Of a DNA stretch of 64,000 bases, positions 15,193-25,288 are shown piece after piece. The DNA is taken from NCBI GenBank assembly GCA_947500505.1, contig CANMSL010000012.1:62001-126000 (forward strand), in the 5' to 3' direction. Position numbers and translations under genes: made by a program. A model generated the notes under the pieces. The model had not been told where the DNA came from and searched no databases. It saw only the letters and a list, made by a program, of their open reading frames with translations. Position 1 is the first letter of the stretch. Each line of letters opens with the position of its first letter. Origin of the DNA: an uncultured Aquimarina sp. GTDB taxonomy: Bacteria > Bacteroidota > Bacteroidia > Flavobacteriales > Flavobacteriaceae.

Positions 15193-17544
15193 TTATTCGG
15201 TTTTTAGACTATTTATGGGATTAGCAATGGCAGCCTTGATCGCTTGAAAGCTTACAGTAGCTAATGCTATGATAATTGCAGCGAAGCCTGCAATGATGAA
15301 TACCAACCAGTTGATTTCTATTCTATAAGCAAAATCTTGCAACCAATTACTCATGGTTAACCACGCTATAGGAACGGCAATTACTAATGATATTAAAACT
15401 AATTTTAAGAAATCTTTAGAAAGTAACTTTACAATACCTGTTACACTAGCTCCCAGTACTTTTCTTACCCCAATCTCTTTGCTTCGTTGTTCTGCGGTAA
15501 AGGCAGCTAAACCAAAAAGCCCTAAGCAAGAAATGAGTATCGCTAGTAATGCAAATATCTGGGAAAGTTTACCGACTAATTGTTCATTTTTAAATTTAGC
15601 ATCAAATGCCTCATCCACAAAGGTATATTCAAAAGGAAAAGCAGGATTATCTTTTTTCATTACTTTTTCGATTCTAGAAAGTACTTCGGTAATAGGTATT
15701 TGTGCATTTGTTTTCAGATACATATACTGTGCGTAGTTATCAAAATTAAAAAACATCACTGGATCACTTTTCTGATACATATCACCGTATAAGTAGTCTT
15801 TTACGATTCCTATTACAGTATAACTTTTATTACGTATTATTTGCTTGCCAAGAGGACTACCTTTTCCCATCAATTTTGCAAAAGATTCTGTAATTATGGT
15901 ATTAGTACTATCTTTAGCAATGTTCTCACCAAAACTTTTGCCTTCTACTATTTGCATTCCGGTGGTATCAAAAAAATCAGATGTTACATACCTAAAAGAA
16001 ATAAGTATGTCTTTTGTATTTACCCCGCCTTGCCATTCCAGACCAGATCCATTATTTCCTCCAGACAATACATTAGAATTACTTAGTGCCACATTCTCTA
16101 CAGCACCTGTACTTATCATATTTTGCTTGATCACTGAAAAATTGTCAATGATTTCTTGATTAGCTCTCATGGAGATTAAATGTTCCTTATCCAGACCAAG
16201 ATCTCTATCTTTAACGTGTTGAATTTGTTGATATACAATAATGGTGCTTATGATAAATACGATGGAGATCGTGAATTGCCCGACAACTAATCCTTTACGG
16301 ATAAAAGATGCAGAGCGATCGGTAGCTTTTGTACCTTTTAATACTTTAACCGGTTTAAAGGAAGATAGATAAAATGCCGGATATAAGCCGGCAAGAATAC
16401 CGCAAATGATAGTAATACTCACTAATACTCCGATATGAATTGGATCGGATAATCCGAGAACCAGATCTTTTTGGATGAGAAGGTTAAACTGAGGAATTGT
16501 TATGAGCAATAAAATGATACTTACCAAGGAGGCTAAAAAAGTCATTAAAATCGCTTCTGTCATAAACTGAAGCATCAGTCGATAACGACTAGAACCCATT
16601 GCTTTTCGAACTCCTACCTCATTTGCCCTTTTTTCACTACGTGCTGTGGATAAATTCATAAAATTGATACAAGCAATCAGAAGAATAATCATGGCGATAA
16701 TAAAGAACAGTTGTACATATTGAATTCTTCCACCAACTACTTTTCCTCCTTCAAATTTTGATCTTAAATGCCAGTCTTTTATCGTGTGTAAAAAAGCATA
16801 ATCATCATTACCTTCATCTTTCATTGGGATTATTTGACGGACGAGAGCGTCTACTGTTTCAAAATTAGCCTCTGGAGATAATTCTACAAACGTATCTGAA
16901 AAATTGTTACCATATTCCGTCATCCATTCTTCACCTTCACTATACCTTTCGAAAGGAGCGACCCAATCAAACGGGAAGGAAACATTTTTCGGAAGGTTTT
17001 CAACAACACCAGTAATAAGATACGTGTCTTTGTTATTTACTTTAATTGTATTCCCTAAAACGTTTATATTTTTACCATATAGTTCTGCTGCAGTTTCTTC
17101 GGTAAGTACGATAGCTTCAGGATTGTTAAAAGCTTCGTATGCATTTCCTTCAATGAATTTTAAGCTGAAAATTTCTAAAAAATCAGCATCTGCATACCTA
17201 CCTCTTCTATTGATGGCATTGTCTCCAACGGTAAAAAGGAGTTCTTCCGAGCTAGAACGAGTTGCTTTTATTATGCCAGGTATTTCGTCTTTCATCGCTT
17301 CTGCTAAAGGGCCTGGTGTAGAATAGAAGGTACGCCACTCTCCTTCATAAATCTGATTTGTTGGCACATAGTAGATTTGATCTTGTTTAGCAAAAGAAAC
17401 ATCAAAGCTTAACTCATCTTCTACCCAAAGAAAAATTAGACTAGCGCAGGTAATACCTATTGCCAAACCAAAAATGTTTAGAAAACTGTAGCCTTTATTT
17501 TTAAGCAAACTTCGAAAGGCTATTTTTAGATAATTAAAGATCAT
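15193..17544 (-). CDS. MacB/FtsX-type ABC permease (fifth copy, operon B)
   Basis: This 783-residue protein is of the Bacteroidota double FtsX type. It has an N-terminal helix (YSFLNIFGLAIGITCASLIF, about 22-41), a large periplasmic MacB-like domain, three helices about 275-390, a second N-like helix about 420-442, a second periplasmic domain, and three C-terminal helices about 670-775. KRANEVGVRKAMGSSRYRL and RSKEIGVRKVLGASVTGI are the paired coupling-helix motifs that contact the ATPase. It is the first gene of operon B and has its own sigma-54-like promoter module, whose near-identical twin stands before the adaptor gene. It ends with the shared C-terminal ANPINSLKTE. Confidence 0.93.
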   Translation of the reverse strand: MIFNYLKIAFRSLLKNKGYSFLNIFGLAIGITCASLIFLWVEDELSFDVSFAKQDQIYYVPTNQIYEGEWRTFYSTPGPLAEAMKDEIPGIIKATRSSSEELLFTVGDNAINRRGRYADADFLEIFSLKFIEGNAYEAFNNPEAIVLTEETAAELYGKNINVLGNTIKVNNKDTYLITGVVENLPKNVSFPFDWVAPFERYSEGEEWMTEYGNNFSDTFVELSPEANFETVDALVRQIIPMKDEGNDDYAFLHTIKDWHLRSKFEGGKVVGGRIQYVQLFFIIAMIILLIACINFMNLSTARSEKRANEVGVRKAMGSSRYRLMLQFMTEAILMTFLASLVSIILLLITIPQFNLLIQKDLVLGLSDPIHIGVLVSITIICGILAGLYPAFYLSSFKPVKVLKGTKATDRSASFIRKGLVVGQFTISIVFIISTIIVYQQIQHVKDRDLGLDKEHLISMRANQEIIDNFSVIKQNMISTGAVENVALSNSNVLSGGNNGSGLEWQGGVNTKDILISFRYVTSDFFDTTGMQIVEGKSFGENIAKDSTNTIITESFAKLMGKGSPLGKQIIRNKSYTVIGIVKDYLYGDMYQKSDPVMFFNFDNYAQYMYLKTNAQIPITEVLSRIEKVMKKDNPAFPFEYTFVDEAFDAKFKNEQLVGKLSQIFALLAILISCLGLFGLAAFTAEQRSKEIGVRKVLGASVTGIVKLLSKDFLKLVLISLVIAVPIAWLTMSNWLQDFAYRIEINWLVFIIAGFAAIIIALATVSFQAIKAAIANPINSLKTE

Positions 17545-17574
17545 ACTATTAGTTTTTGATTGGTACTATACTAT

Positions 17575-17590
17575 AGTGAAGATAATGCCA
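17575..17590 (-). promoter_or_regulatory. Sigma-54-like promoter of operon B
   Basis: Read leftward the sequence is TGGCATTATCTTCACT. The -24 element TGGCA is well matched; the -12 position reads CAC rather than the consensus TGC, so the match is partial. It lies about 30 bases upstream of the permease start. The surrounding 23 bases are nearly identical to 30276-30298 before the adaptor gene. Confidence 0.5.
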
Positions 17591-17639
17591 AAAAAATAAA
17601 ACACTTAAAAACAATTAGTTACGTTTATTTGTGAAAATA

Positions 17640-17685
17640 AAAGTGTTCGATTTTGATACACTACCTTTTCATAATCGAACACTTT
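17640..17685. promoter_or_regulatory. Inverted repeat, probable activator-binding site of operon B
   Basis: AAAGTGTTCGATT (17640-17652) and AATCGAACACTTT (17673-17685) are perfect 13-bp inverted copies. The left part belongs to a 30-bp block (17633-17662) conserved at 30330-30359, in both cases starting 54 bases from the promoter block. Position and symmetry fit an enhancer site for a sigma-54 activator. Confidence 0.55.
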
Positions 17686-17789
17686 AAAATTCTGATTCAT
17701 TCTTCTAAAAATAGAAGTATTTAATGGTGCCAAATTTTCAATTCGGGGATCCCTTAAGTAATACTGAAATAAGTTCAGCACTAGTTGAT

Positions 17790-20216
17790 TTACTCTGTTC
17801 TCAATGAATTTACAGGATTGGCCGTAGCAGCTTTGATAGCTTGTACGCTCACCGTTAAAAATGTAATAGTCATGGTAATCATTCCGGCTATTAGGAAAAC
17901 CCACCAGCTTATAGAGATCCGATATGTAAAGTCTTGTAACCAACTTTCCATTAAGTAATATGATAAAGGAGTAGCGATAAACAAAGCTATAATTATTAAT
18001 ACAAAAAAGTCTTTGGTCAGCATTTTCATTACGGTACTTACGCTAGCGCCAAGGACTTTTCTAATACCAATTTCTTTTTTCTTTTGTTCTGCCATAAAGG
18101 AGATGAGTCCAAATAGTCCCAGGCAGCTAATAAGGATTGCTAGCGTTGTAAAAGCAACAGAAATGTTGGCCAATCGTTTTTCTTCTACAATTAATTTTTC
18201 AGTTTCTTTATCTACAAAATTGTATACAAATGGTGTGGTCTTATTGACGTTTTTCCACGTAAGTTGTAACTGACCGAGAATATTTTCAAAATTAGCAGTT
18301 TCAGTTTTGATTAATAACCAGTCAGGAGTGTTATCTACATACATAAGTAAAGGTTCAATCTCTTCTTTAAGAGATGCATAATGAAAATCTTCTGTTACAC
18401 CAATGATTTCGACAGTTGTAACATCTGCTCCTGTAGAAAAAAGAATTTTTTGACCGATCGCATCGTCTAACTTAATACTAAAAGCATCGATAGTTGCCTT
18501 ATTTACTAAAACTTGACTGGTATCCTGTTTTTTTAATGCTCGACCTTTTAAAAGTCTAGTTTTTGTAGTTTTCAGATATCCCGATTGAATACCATTCACC
18601 TTTACTAATTTAGGTTTAGATGGATCACTACCGGGGAGGTATGCACCAACGTCACCGCGCAACAATTGTGACGGGAAAATATTACAACCAGAAATTGATT
18701 TTACTCCAGAAATCTGACTCATACTGGTTTTTAGTGTTTCATATTGAGTAAAAGCCTCTTGCGTTCCTAAACGCACAGCGATCAGATTATCGCTTTCATA
18801 TCCCATATCTTTATGCTGAGCAAACCTTACTTGTTCTGTGATGATATAGACAGTGGCAATTAAGCCAATAGATATCACGAATTGAAATACAACCAATCCC
18901 TTACGCAACAGAGTTCCTCCGGAATTTGTAGAAACAACTCCTTTTAAAACTCTTGTCGGTTTGATGGAGGATAATATTAATGCTGGATAAAACCCGGCAA
19001 TAAAACCCGTAATAATACCTACTGTTAATAGGATTAATAATATACGCCAATCAAAAACTGCGATATAACTTACATTACCTTGCGTTAGTTGATTAACGAG
19101 AGGTAATAAAAAAATAGTTAAAGGAATACTAACAATCGCTGCTAGCACGGATAATAAAACAGATTCACCTAGAAATTGACCAATTAGTGATTTTTTATCG
19201 GCTCCAATAGTTTTGCGTACTCCAATTTCTTTAGCACGTTTATTAGCTCTGGCAGTACTTAGATTAATGAAATTAATGCAGGCAACCAATTGAATAAATA
19301 GTGCCAGTGTGATCAGTAGATATAGATATTTAATATCCGATACTGGACCTATTTGCCTTGATATACCCTTAGAATGCAAGTGAATGTCACTTACTTTCTG
19401 AAGAATAAGCTCTTTTTTAAAATTCAATTTCGCAAAATCTTTGGCTCCTCGAGCGTCAAGAAAAGCTGGAAGTTTTTCCTGAACTAAAGAAGCGTTATCA
19501 GGTGAGTTTAATTTTACATAAGTATAGATGAAATTTTGAGTTGCGAAATTTTGTACAGTTCTAACGAACTCACCAAGACCCGGTGTATTCATTGTAACTA
19601 AGTAATTAGGATTTAGGTGTGATTTTTCGGGATTACTATTATCAAAAACGCCAGTTACGGTTAGTGATAATTGTTGTTCTCCACTACCAGAAATAATGGT
19701 TTTATTTAAAGCCGGGACATTACCAAATAACTTTTTTGCCAGTGTAGAAGATAAAACGACGGTATTGGGTTGGATTAATGCAGTATCCGGATTTCCTTCT
19801 AAGAACTTAAAAGTAAAAATTCTGAATACCGTTGCATCTGCCAGATACCCTCTTGGTTCATAAAATCCTTCCTTGTTTTCACTTGCTCGAATGAGGTCTT
19901 CTGTACCTTCTCCCATATAAACTAATCTTGTAGTCTCTATTACCTCCGGAAAATCCTCTTTCATAGCAAACCCTATAGGAGGACCGCTGGAGGCAGCATT
20001 AAATTGTACAGAACTGGGATCATCGATAATAGTTCTAACTCTATACAATGACTCAGCATTATCGTGATGATCGTCATATCCAAGTTGGGCAAATACATAA
20101 ATTAATATGCTTAGACAGCATACAGTACCAATAGTCAATCCTAAAAGATTGATTATTGTTTGTAATTTGTTTTTTTGGAGGCTTCTCCAAGCTATTTTAA
20201 AATAATTCCTGATCAT
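17790..20216 (-). CDS. MacB/FtsX-type ABC permease (fourth copy, operon A)
   Basis: This is an 808-residue permease. The frame is open 62 codons further upstream, but that extension covers the intergenic repeat and the end of the preceding gene. The start is placed at 20216 because MIRNYFKIAWRSLQKNKLQT aligns with the starts of its paralogs. It has the double FtsX architecture, with coupling motifs RAKEIGVRKTIGADKKSL and KKKEIGIRKVLGASVSTV and the end ANPVNSLRTE. It is the last gene of operon A. The 3' end (TCTCAATGAATTTACAGG on the plus strand) is shared with the neighbour at 20288, indicating tandem duplication. Confidence 0.93.
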   Translation of the reverse strand: MIRNYFKIAWRSLQKNKLQTIINLLGLTIGTVCCLSILIYVFAQLGYDDHHDNAESLYRVRTIIDDPSSVQFNAASSGPPIGFAMKEDFPEVIETTRLVYMGEGTEDLIRASENKEGFYEPRGYLADATVFRIFTFKFLEGNPDTALIQPNTVVLSSTLAKKLFGNVPALNKTIISGSGEQQLSLTVTGVFDNSNPEKSHLNPNYLVTMNTPGLGEFVRTVQNFATQNFIYTYVKLNSPDNASLVQEKLPAFLDARGAKDFAKLNFKKELILQKVSDIHLHSKGISRQIGPVSDIKYLYLLITLALFIQLVACINFINLSTARANKRAKEIGVRKTIGADKKSLIGQFLGESVLLSVLAAIVSIPLTIFLLPLVNQLTQGNVSYIAVFDWRILLILLTVGIITGFIAGFYPALILSSIKPTRVLKGVVSTNSGGTLLRKGLVVFQFVISIGLIATVYIITEQVRFAQHKDMGYESDNLIAVRLGTQEAFTQYETLKTSMSQISGVKSISGCNIFPSQLLRGDVGAYLPGSDPSKPKLVKVNGIQSGYLKTTKTRLLKGRALKKQDTSQVLVNKATIDAFSIKLDDAIGQKILFSTGADVTTVEIIGVTEDFHYASLKEEIEPLLMYVDNTPDWLLIKTETANFENILGQLQLTWKNVNKTTPFVYNFVDKETEKLIVEEKRLANISVAFTTLAILISCLGLFGLISFMAEQKKKEIGIRKVLGASVSTVMKMLTKDFFVLIIIALFIATPLSYYLMESWLQDFTYRISISWWVFLIAGMITMTITFLTVSVQAIKAATANPVNSLRTE

Positions 20217-20234
20217 AATAGTTCGTTTTTTGAT

Positions 20235-20258
20235 ATACCTGAGATGGACAGGTTGATT
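20235..20258. repeat. Short palindromic element in an operon leader
   Basis: ATACCTGAGATGGACAGG then TTGATT, a degenerate copy of the element family. It lies about 19 bases upstream of the fourth permease start. Confidence 0.5.
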
Positions 20259-20287
20259 ATGTTGAAACAAGTTCAGTATTTGATGAT

Positions 20288-22735
20288 TTATTCTGTTCTC
20301 AATGAATTTACAGGGTTCGTATTGGCAGCTTGAAGTGTCTTTACACTTATTATAAGTAAGGCGAATACTATCATAGTAAATCCGCTTATCAGAAATATCC
20401 AAAAACTTATATTGGTTCTATAAGCAAAATCCTGTAACCAGTTATGAATTCCATACCAGGCAATTGGTGATGCTATTATAAATGCAATGGCAACAAGAAT
20501 CAAGAATTCTTTGCATAGAAGTGTATTGATTTGAAGCAGTGATGCGCCCAAAACTTTACGAACCCCTATTTCTTTTATTCTTCGGTTGGTAGTATAAATA
20601 ACCAGTCCAATTAATCCTAAGCAGCTAATCAAAATTGAAAGACCTGTTGCCCAATTTAGCAGCTTAGATATCTTTTGTTCACGATTATAAAAACGTTCGA
20701 TGGTTTTATCCAGGAAGATTAACCTAAAATCATCTACTTCTGTATAAACAGACTTATAAGTACTTTCAATTTTTGAAAGAACTTCACTTACGCCTTCTGT
20801 CTTGTTATTTTGAAAAGCGATATGAATGGCTTGGAATTGACTAAATTCTTGGCGATACCAATCACCTCGAAGTGCCATAGGTTTAATGTCAGATTTTAAG
20901 GAACGCTGATGGAAATCATCCATGACACCAACAATTGGGATATTTTCTTTATTAAAACTTATAGTCTCACCGATGGCCTCATAAGGATTTTTAAAACCCA
21001 GTATTTTTCTATAAGTTTCGTTAATAATAATTTCTTTGATGGTATCATTTCTATAGACTCGTCCTGAAAGTAAGTTAATCTCAAAAAGATTCAAATAATT
21101 AGTATCGCCAAAAATAAATTGCAATTCTGAGTTGATCTTTTTTTCTCCGTTTATATAGGTGACATTAGAAGTGTTTGTTGAAAACGACGCCGGTGGGTTT
21201 CCTCCAATACTCACTTTTTTGATTTCAGGAATAGCTTTTAATTTCTCGGCATATACTTTCTTTTTAGAAATTTCACGTTGACTTCTAGGACTATATACAG
21301 AGACTATAGCTTTTGTTTCGAAACCCATTTCTTTTGTTAATAAATAATTAATTTGTTTGTCTACTAACAATGTTGCTATGATGAATATTTGGGCAATGGT
21401 AAATTGAAATATGGTTAAAAACTTTCTAAGCCTGACTTTTTTATTTCCTACTACAATTTGATTTTTTAACACGTAAATCGGGTTGAATTTCGAGAGTATT
21501 AATGCAGGATACAGACCTGATAAAAATGTAATTATAAGTAACAAAATAAGTATCCCTGCGATAATGAGAGGCGATTTAAAAAGTTCGAAGTTTAACCCTT
21601 CAGGTATAAAATCTGAAAACAGATGAATCAACCATCTAGATAATACGATTGATAATATTGCAGAGAAACTGACTAATAAAAATGTCTCCCCCATGAATTG
21701 AAGAATAAGCTGTTTTTTTGAGCTTCCTAAAGTTTTTCTGATTCCGATTTCCTTTGCGCGTTGCGACGCTTGGGCTGTATTGAGATTTACAAAATTTATA
21801 CATCCCAATAATAACAAGAATATAGCAACTAAAACTAAATTTGTTAAAAGCGATTTGCTTGCCTGTCCTTTATTCCAGTCATATATTCCATACTTTTCAT
21901 TAAAATGTATATCATGTAAGGGTTGTAATGTAAATTGTCGTTTAGTACCGTATTTTTTTGCATCTTCATCAGTATGTTCAATCGCTAGGTCATTAAAGTG
22001 TTTCTGAATAGCTTTTATATCGGCTGCTTCTTTTATTTTTACAAAAAGCTGAGCGTTAGAATTCGTGTTATTCCAGTTTTTTTCCAGAAATTCTTCTCTT
22101 AATCGAGTTTGTAATAGTGTTGGTTCGGATATAAATTCTTCAAAGACGATGTCTGTTCTAGTTTTGAATTTTTCTACTATCCCACTAACGGTGACATTTA
22201 TGGAGTCATTATAAACCAATGTTTGACCAACAATTTCTGAAGGCATCATTTTTGGAAAATAATCTGCAGCACGTGTTTCAGTTAGAACAACATGGTTAGG
22301 CTTTGACAAAGCATATGTTTTATCTCCTGCTAAGAATTTATAATTGAAAATTTTAAAATATTCCTGATCCGCGAATATGACAAAGTTTGGCCATTTAAAC
22401 TCAGAACCAGTAGTTTTATTTTCGACTTTTGATGGTCGTTCGATGTAAAAACCACTGAGAAGTTCCAAATTTGAATTATCTTTTAGCGCATCCTTTAAGG
22501 CTAGAGTGACGCCAGAATTGTAGAATATTCCTTGTGGAGAATTAAAATCGGTTACTACTCTATAAATTTTATCACCTTCTTTATGAAATGTGTCGAAAGT
22601 ATAATCATAATACACCATAAGACCGATGATAAACGATACACTTAAACCTATAGTTAGGCCAATTACATTAATTAGTGAAAACACTTTTTGTTTCAGAATG
22701 TTTCTCCAAGCGATTTTTATATAATTCCAGATCAT
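20288..22735 (-). CDS. MacB/FtsX-type ABC permease (third copy, operon A)
   Basis: This is an 815-residue permease starting MIWNYIKIAWRNILKQK. It has the N-terminal helix at about 21-43, three helices about 285-400, a second half with QFTIAQIFIIATLLV at about 435-450, and C-terminal helices about 690-800. The coupling motifs are RAKEIGIRKTLGSSKKQL and RIKEIGVRKVLGASLLQI. It is more diverged than the other copies: its periplasmic domains share little beyond the scaffold. This suggests that the four permeases recognise different partners or form hetero-oligomers. The gene spacing is about 45-70 bases on each side within operon A. Confidence 0.93.
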   Translation of the reverse strand: MIWNYIKIAWRNILKQKVFSLINVIGLTIGLSVSFIIGLMVYYDYTFDTFHKEGDKIYRVVTDFNSPQGIFYNSGVTLALKDALKDNSNLELLSGFYIERPSKVENKTTGSEFKWPNFVIFADQEYFKIFNYKFLAGDKTYALSKPNHVVLTETRAADYFPKMMPSEIVGQTLVYNDSINVTVSGIVEKFKTRTDIVFEEFISEPTLLQTRLREEFLEKNWNNTNSNAQLFVKIKEAADIKAIQKHFNDLAIEHTDEDAKKYGTKRQFTLQPLHDIHFNEKYGIYDWNKGQASKSLLTNLVLVAIFLLLLGCINFVNLNTAQASQRAKEIGIRKTLGSSKKQLILQFMGETFLLVSFSAILSIVLSRWLIHLFSDFIPEGLNFELFKSPLIIAGILILLLIITFLSGLYPALILSKFNPIYVLKNQIVVGNKKVRLRKFLTIFQFTIAQIFIIATLLVDKQINYLLTKEMGFETKAIVSVYSPRSQREISKKKVYAEKLKAIPEIKKVSIGGNPPASFSTNTSNVTYINGEKKINSELQFIFGDTNYLNLFEINLLSGRVYRNDTIKEIIINETYRKILGFKNPYEAIGETISFNKENIPIVGVMDDFHQRSLKSDIKPMALRGDWYRQEFSQFQAIHIAFQNNKTEGVSEVLSKIESTYKSVYTEVDDFRLIFLDKTIERFYNREQKISKLLNWATGLSILISCLGLIGLVIYTTNRRIKEIGVRKVLGASLLQINTLLCKEFLILVAIAFIIASPIAWYGIHNWLQDFAYRTNISFWIFLISGFTMIVFALLIISVKTLQAANTNPVNSLRTE

Positions 22736-22810
22736 AACAGTTCGTTTTTTGATCCACCTGTGGCGGATAGGTTGATTGGTTTATTCTGTGCGTAAAGAAT
22801 CTACAGGATT
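22730..22810. repeat. 81-bp perfect direct repeat, copy 1 (junction of permeases)
   Basis: Bases 22730-22810 are identical to 25208-25288. The repeat covers the start codon region of one permease, the whole intergenic spacer with its palindromic element, and the last codons (VDSLRTE) of the next gene. Perfect identity next to diverged coding sequence points to recent gene conversion or duplication. Confidence 0.85.
22754..22777. repeat. Short palindromic element in an operon leader
   Basis: CCACCTGTGGCGGATAGG then TTGATT. CCACCTGTGG is self-complementary. It lies 19 bases upstream of the third permease start. Confidence 0.65.
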
Positions 22811-25213
22811 GGCAATAGCAGCTTTAATGGCCTGAAAACTTAAAGTGATAAGGGCTATTAACAGAGCTAAAACTCCGGTTAGGACAAAAGTCCACCAATT
22901 AAGGTCTATTCTAAATGCAAAATCCTGAAGCCATGTTTTCATAAACCACCATGCAATAGGGGTAGCTATGATAAAAGCAATTAATACCAACTTTATAAAA
23001 TCTGTAGATAACATTCTCACAATATTGCTTACCGATGCACCCAACACTTTTCTGACTCCTATTTCTTTTGTGCGTTGTTCTGCAATATATGTTGCTAATC
23101 CAAACAATCCCAGACAGGCAATTATAATAGCTAGAATTGCAAAAACAAGAGCCACTTTACCAATACGACGTTCTTGCCGATACATATTATCAAAAGATTG
23201 ATCTAGAAATTCATATTTAAAAGGCATTCCTGAAGCTGCCGTCTTATATTTTTCTTGTATAATATCAACTAAATTTCCAACTTCGGTTGTGTTAAACCTG
23301 AAAGCAGTGGCCCAACTGTTATTACCTAACTTAAAACTTAAAGCTCCTACATTTTGTCGTAGGGATTCATAATTAAAATTCTTAACCACACCAATAATAG
23401 TATGTGTTATCTGATTATTATCTTTATCAATAGTAAATATTTTCTTGCCTATAGGATTTTCAAAACCTGCTAGTCTAACAGCCGTTTCATTCAATATAAT
23501 AGCTGTAGAATCAGTACCAAAAGTCTGCAAAAAGTTTCGTCCATCTATGATTTCCATTCCCAAGGTTTCCATATAATCGTAATCAATATTCCAATATTGC
23601 ATATTAAATCCGTTAGATTCTGTCATTACAGCCTCTGTAGAAAAAGTATTATCTGAACGAGAAGAGCTTGCTACAGGTAAATAACCTGCAAAAGATGCTG
23701 ACTTTACATCGATTAATTGTTCTATCTCGTTTTTTAGATATTGCCTGGTTTCTAAAGGCAATCCTGAGTTTTCAACAATTAAAACCCGGTCTTTGTTAAA
23801 TCCTAAACTGGTGTTTTGTATATGATCTAATTGTTTGTAGATTACTATAGTGCCAACTATCAATATAATAGAAGTCGCAAACTGAAAAACTACTAAAAAA
23901 TTTCGTAATAGATTTTTTTTCTGCCCTGATGATACTTTGCCTTTGAGTACCGTAATCGGTCGAAATGATGAGAGGAAAAAAGCAGGATATATTCCGGCTA
24001 AAAGACCTACCAAAACAGGTAGTGCGATGATGAAAATTAAAAACTGAGGGCTTACCAACGAATGGATCAATAAATCTTTTCCTGAAAGATCATTAAACCA
24101 CTCTAGAGAAAGCCAAACAAATACTAAAGCTATAAAGAGCGCTAAAACCGAAATTAATGTTGATTCAGTTAAGAATTGGTAGATAAGTGACCTCTTTTCT
24201 GTACCTAAAACTTTACGGATACCCACTTCTTTAGCTCTACTCGAAGATCTAGCTGTTGTAAGATTCATAAAGTTTATACAAGCGATGAGTAAAATAAACA
24301 GTGCTGTTGCAGAAAAAATATAGACGTATTGTATATTACCATTTGCACTTAATTCTACGACTCTTGAAGAATGCAAATGAATATCTGTAAGTGGTAGTAA
24401 AGAATATTCTAATTTATTACCACTAGCTTCAAACTGGGCCAGATTATCTACCTGAATAAACTTGGATGCTTGTGGAATCACATATTTATTGATAATCTCT
24501 TTAAAATTAGCATTGAATACTTTGTAGTCAGTTTTTTCTTTTAAAACTATGTACGTATGAAAATTGTGGCTTAAATAATTCCCGAATTCGTATGATACAT
24601 TTTCCATCGAAAAAAAGAAATCAAAATTGAAATGAGAATTCTTAGGTATATCTTCAATAACCGCTGTTACTTTGTAGAGTGTTCTATCATTATCATCGGT
24701 TTCCAGCATTTGTCCCAAAGCTTTATTAGGAGCTCCAAAATAACGTTTGGCCGCAGTTCTTGTAATCACCACAGTATTAGGTTCGTTAAGAGCTGTTCTT
24801 GTATCTCCAACTACTACGGGTAATGTAAACACATTAAATAGTGTAGAGTCTGCATGTGTAACGGCTATTTCATTTATGAATTCACTTCCTTTTTTTATTA
24901 ATTTAGATCCTTGAGTGGCATAAAATCTTACAAATTCTTCCACTTCGGGATAATCATTTTTTAAAGCCGCTCCCATAGGATCTGAGGTCACGGCCATGTT
25001 CATTTCGGTGCCACCAAACTTTAAGTCCGAATTAATCCTGTAAATACGATTTGCTTTTTTATGGTATCTGTCATAGCTTAATTCATCCGTTACGAACATG
25101 GTGATCATAATGAAACAACCAATACCCAATGACAAACCGGTAATATTAATGATAGTAAATCCTTTGTTTTTTAAAAGATTTCTCCAAGCTATTTTAAAAT
25201 AATTCCTGATCAT
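22781..25213 (-). CDS. MacB/FtsX-type ABC permease (second copy, operon A)
   Basis: This is an 810-residue permease starting MIRNYFKIAWRNLLKNKGFT. It has the usual double FtsX plan with coupling motifs RAKEVGIRKVLGTEKRSL and RTKEIGVRKVLGASVSNI, and the C-terminal end ANPVDSLRTE. The start is well supported because the same MIRNYFKIAWR opening occurs in the copy at 17790-20216. It lies within operon A: 45 bases of spacer on each side, and those two spacers are identical in sequence. The periplasmic regions probably hold the specificity, but nothing in them identifies the cargo. Confidence 0.93.
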   Translation of the reverse strand: MIRNYFKIAWRNLLKNKGFTIINITGLSLGIGCFIMITMFVTDELSYDRYHKKANRIYRINSDLKFGGTEMNMAVTSDPMGAALKNDYPEVEEFVRFYATQGSKLIKKGSEFINEIAVTHADSTLFNVFTLPVVVGDTRTALNEPNTVVITRTAAKRYFGAPNKALGQMLETDDNDRTLYKVTAVIEDIPKNSHFNFDFFFSMENVSYEFGNYLSHNFHTYIVLKEKTDYKVFNANFKEIINKYVIPQASKFIQVDNLAQFEASGNKLEYSLLPLTDIHLHSSRVVELSANGNIQYVYIFSATALFILLIACINFMNLTTARSSSRAKEVGIRKVLGTEKRSLIYQFLTESTLISVLALFIALVFVWLSLEWFNDLSGKDLLIHSLVSPQFLIFIIALPVLVGLLAGIYPAFFLSSFRPITVLKGKVSSGQKKNLLRNFLVVFQFATSIILIVGTIVIYKQLDHIQNTSLGFNKDRVLIVENSGLPLETRQYLKNEIEQLIDVKSASFAGYLPVASSSRSDNTFSTEAVMTESNGFNMQYWNIDYDYMETLGMEIIDGRNFLQTFGTDSTAIILNETAVRLAGFENPIGKKIFTIDKDNNQITHTIIGVVKNFNYESLRQNVGALSFKLGNNSWATAFRFNTTEVGNLVDIIQEKYKTAASGMPFKYEFLDQSFDNMYRQERRIGKVALVFAILAIIIACLGLFGLATYIAEQRTKEIGVRKVLGASVSNIVRMLSTDFIKLVLIAFIIATPIAWWFMKTWLQDFAFRIDLNWWTFVLTGVLALLIALITLSFQAIKAAIANPVDSLRTE

Positions 25214-25288
25214 AACAGTTCGTTTTTTGATCCACCTGTGGCGGATAGGTTGATTGGTTTATTCTGTGCGTAAAGAATCTACAGGATT
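25208..25288. repeat. 81-bp perfect direct repeat, copy 2 (junction of permeases)
   Basis: This is the identical partner of 22730-22810, lying between the first and second permease genes of operon A. Confidence 0.85.
25232..25255. repeat. Short palindromic element in an operon leader
   Basis: Same sequence as at 22754-22777 (CCACCTGTGGCGGATAGG then TTGATT), 19 bases upstream of the second permease start. Confidence 0.65.

Noticed and set aside
17605..17943. Open frame of 112 codons on the minus strand
   Set aside because: It overlaps the 3' end of the permease gene at 17790-20216 in another frame and shows no protein-like features.
20217..20402. 62-codon N-terminal extension of the permease at 17790-20216
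   Set aside because: It covers an intergenic palindrome and the end of the neighbouring gene; the paralogs all start at MIRNYFKIAW or similar.
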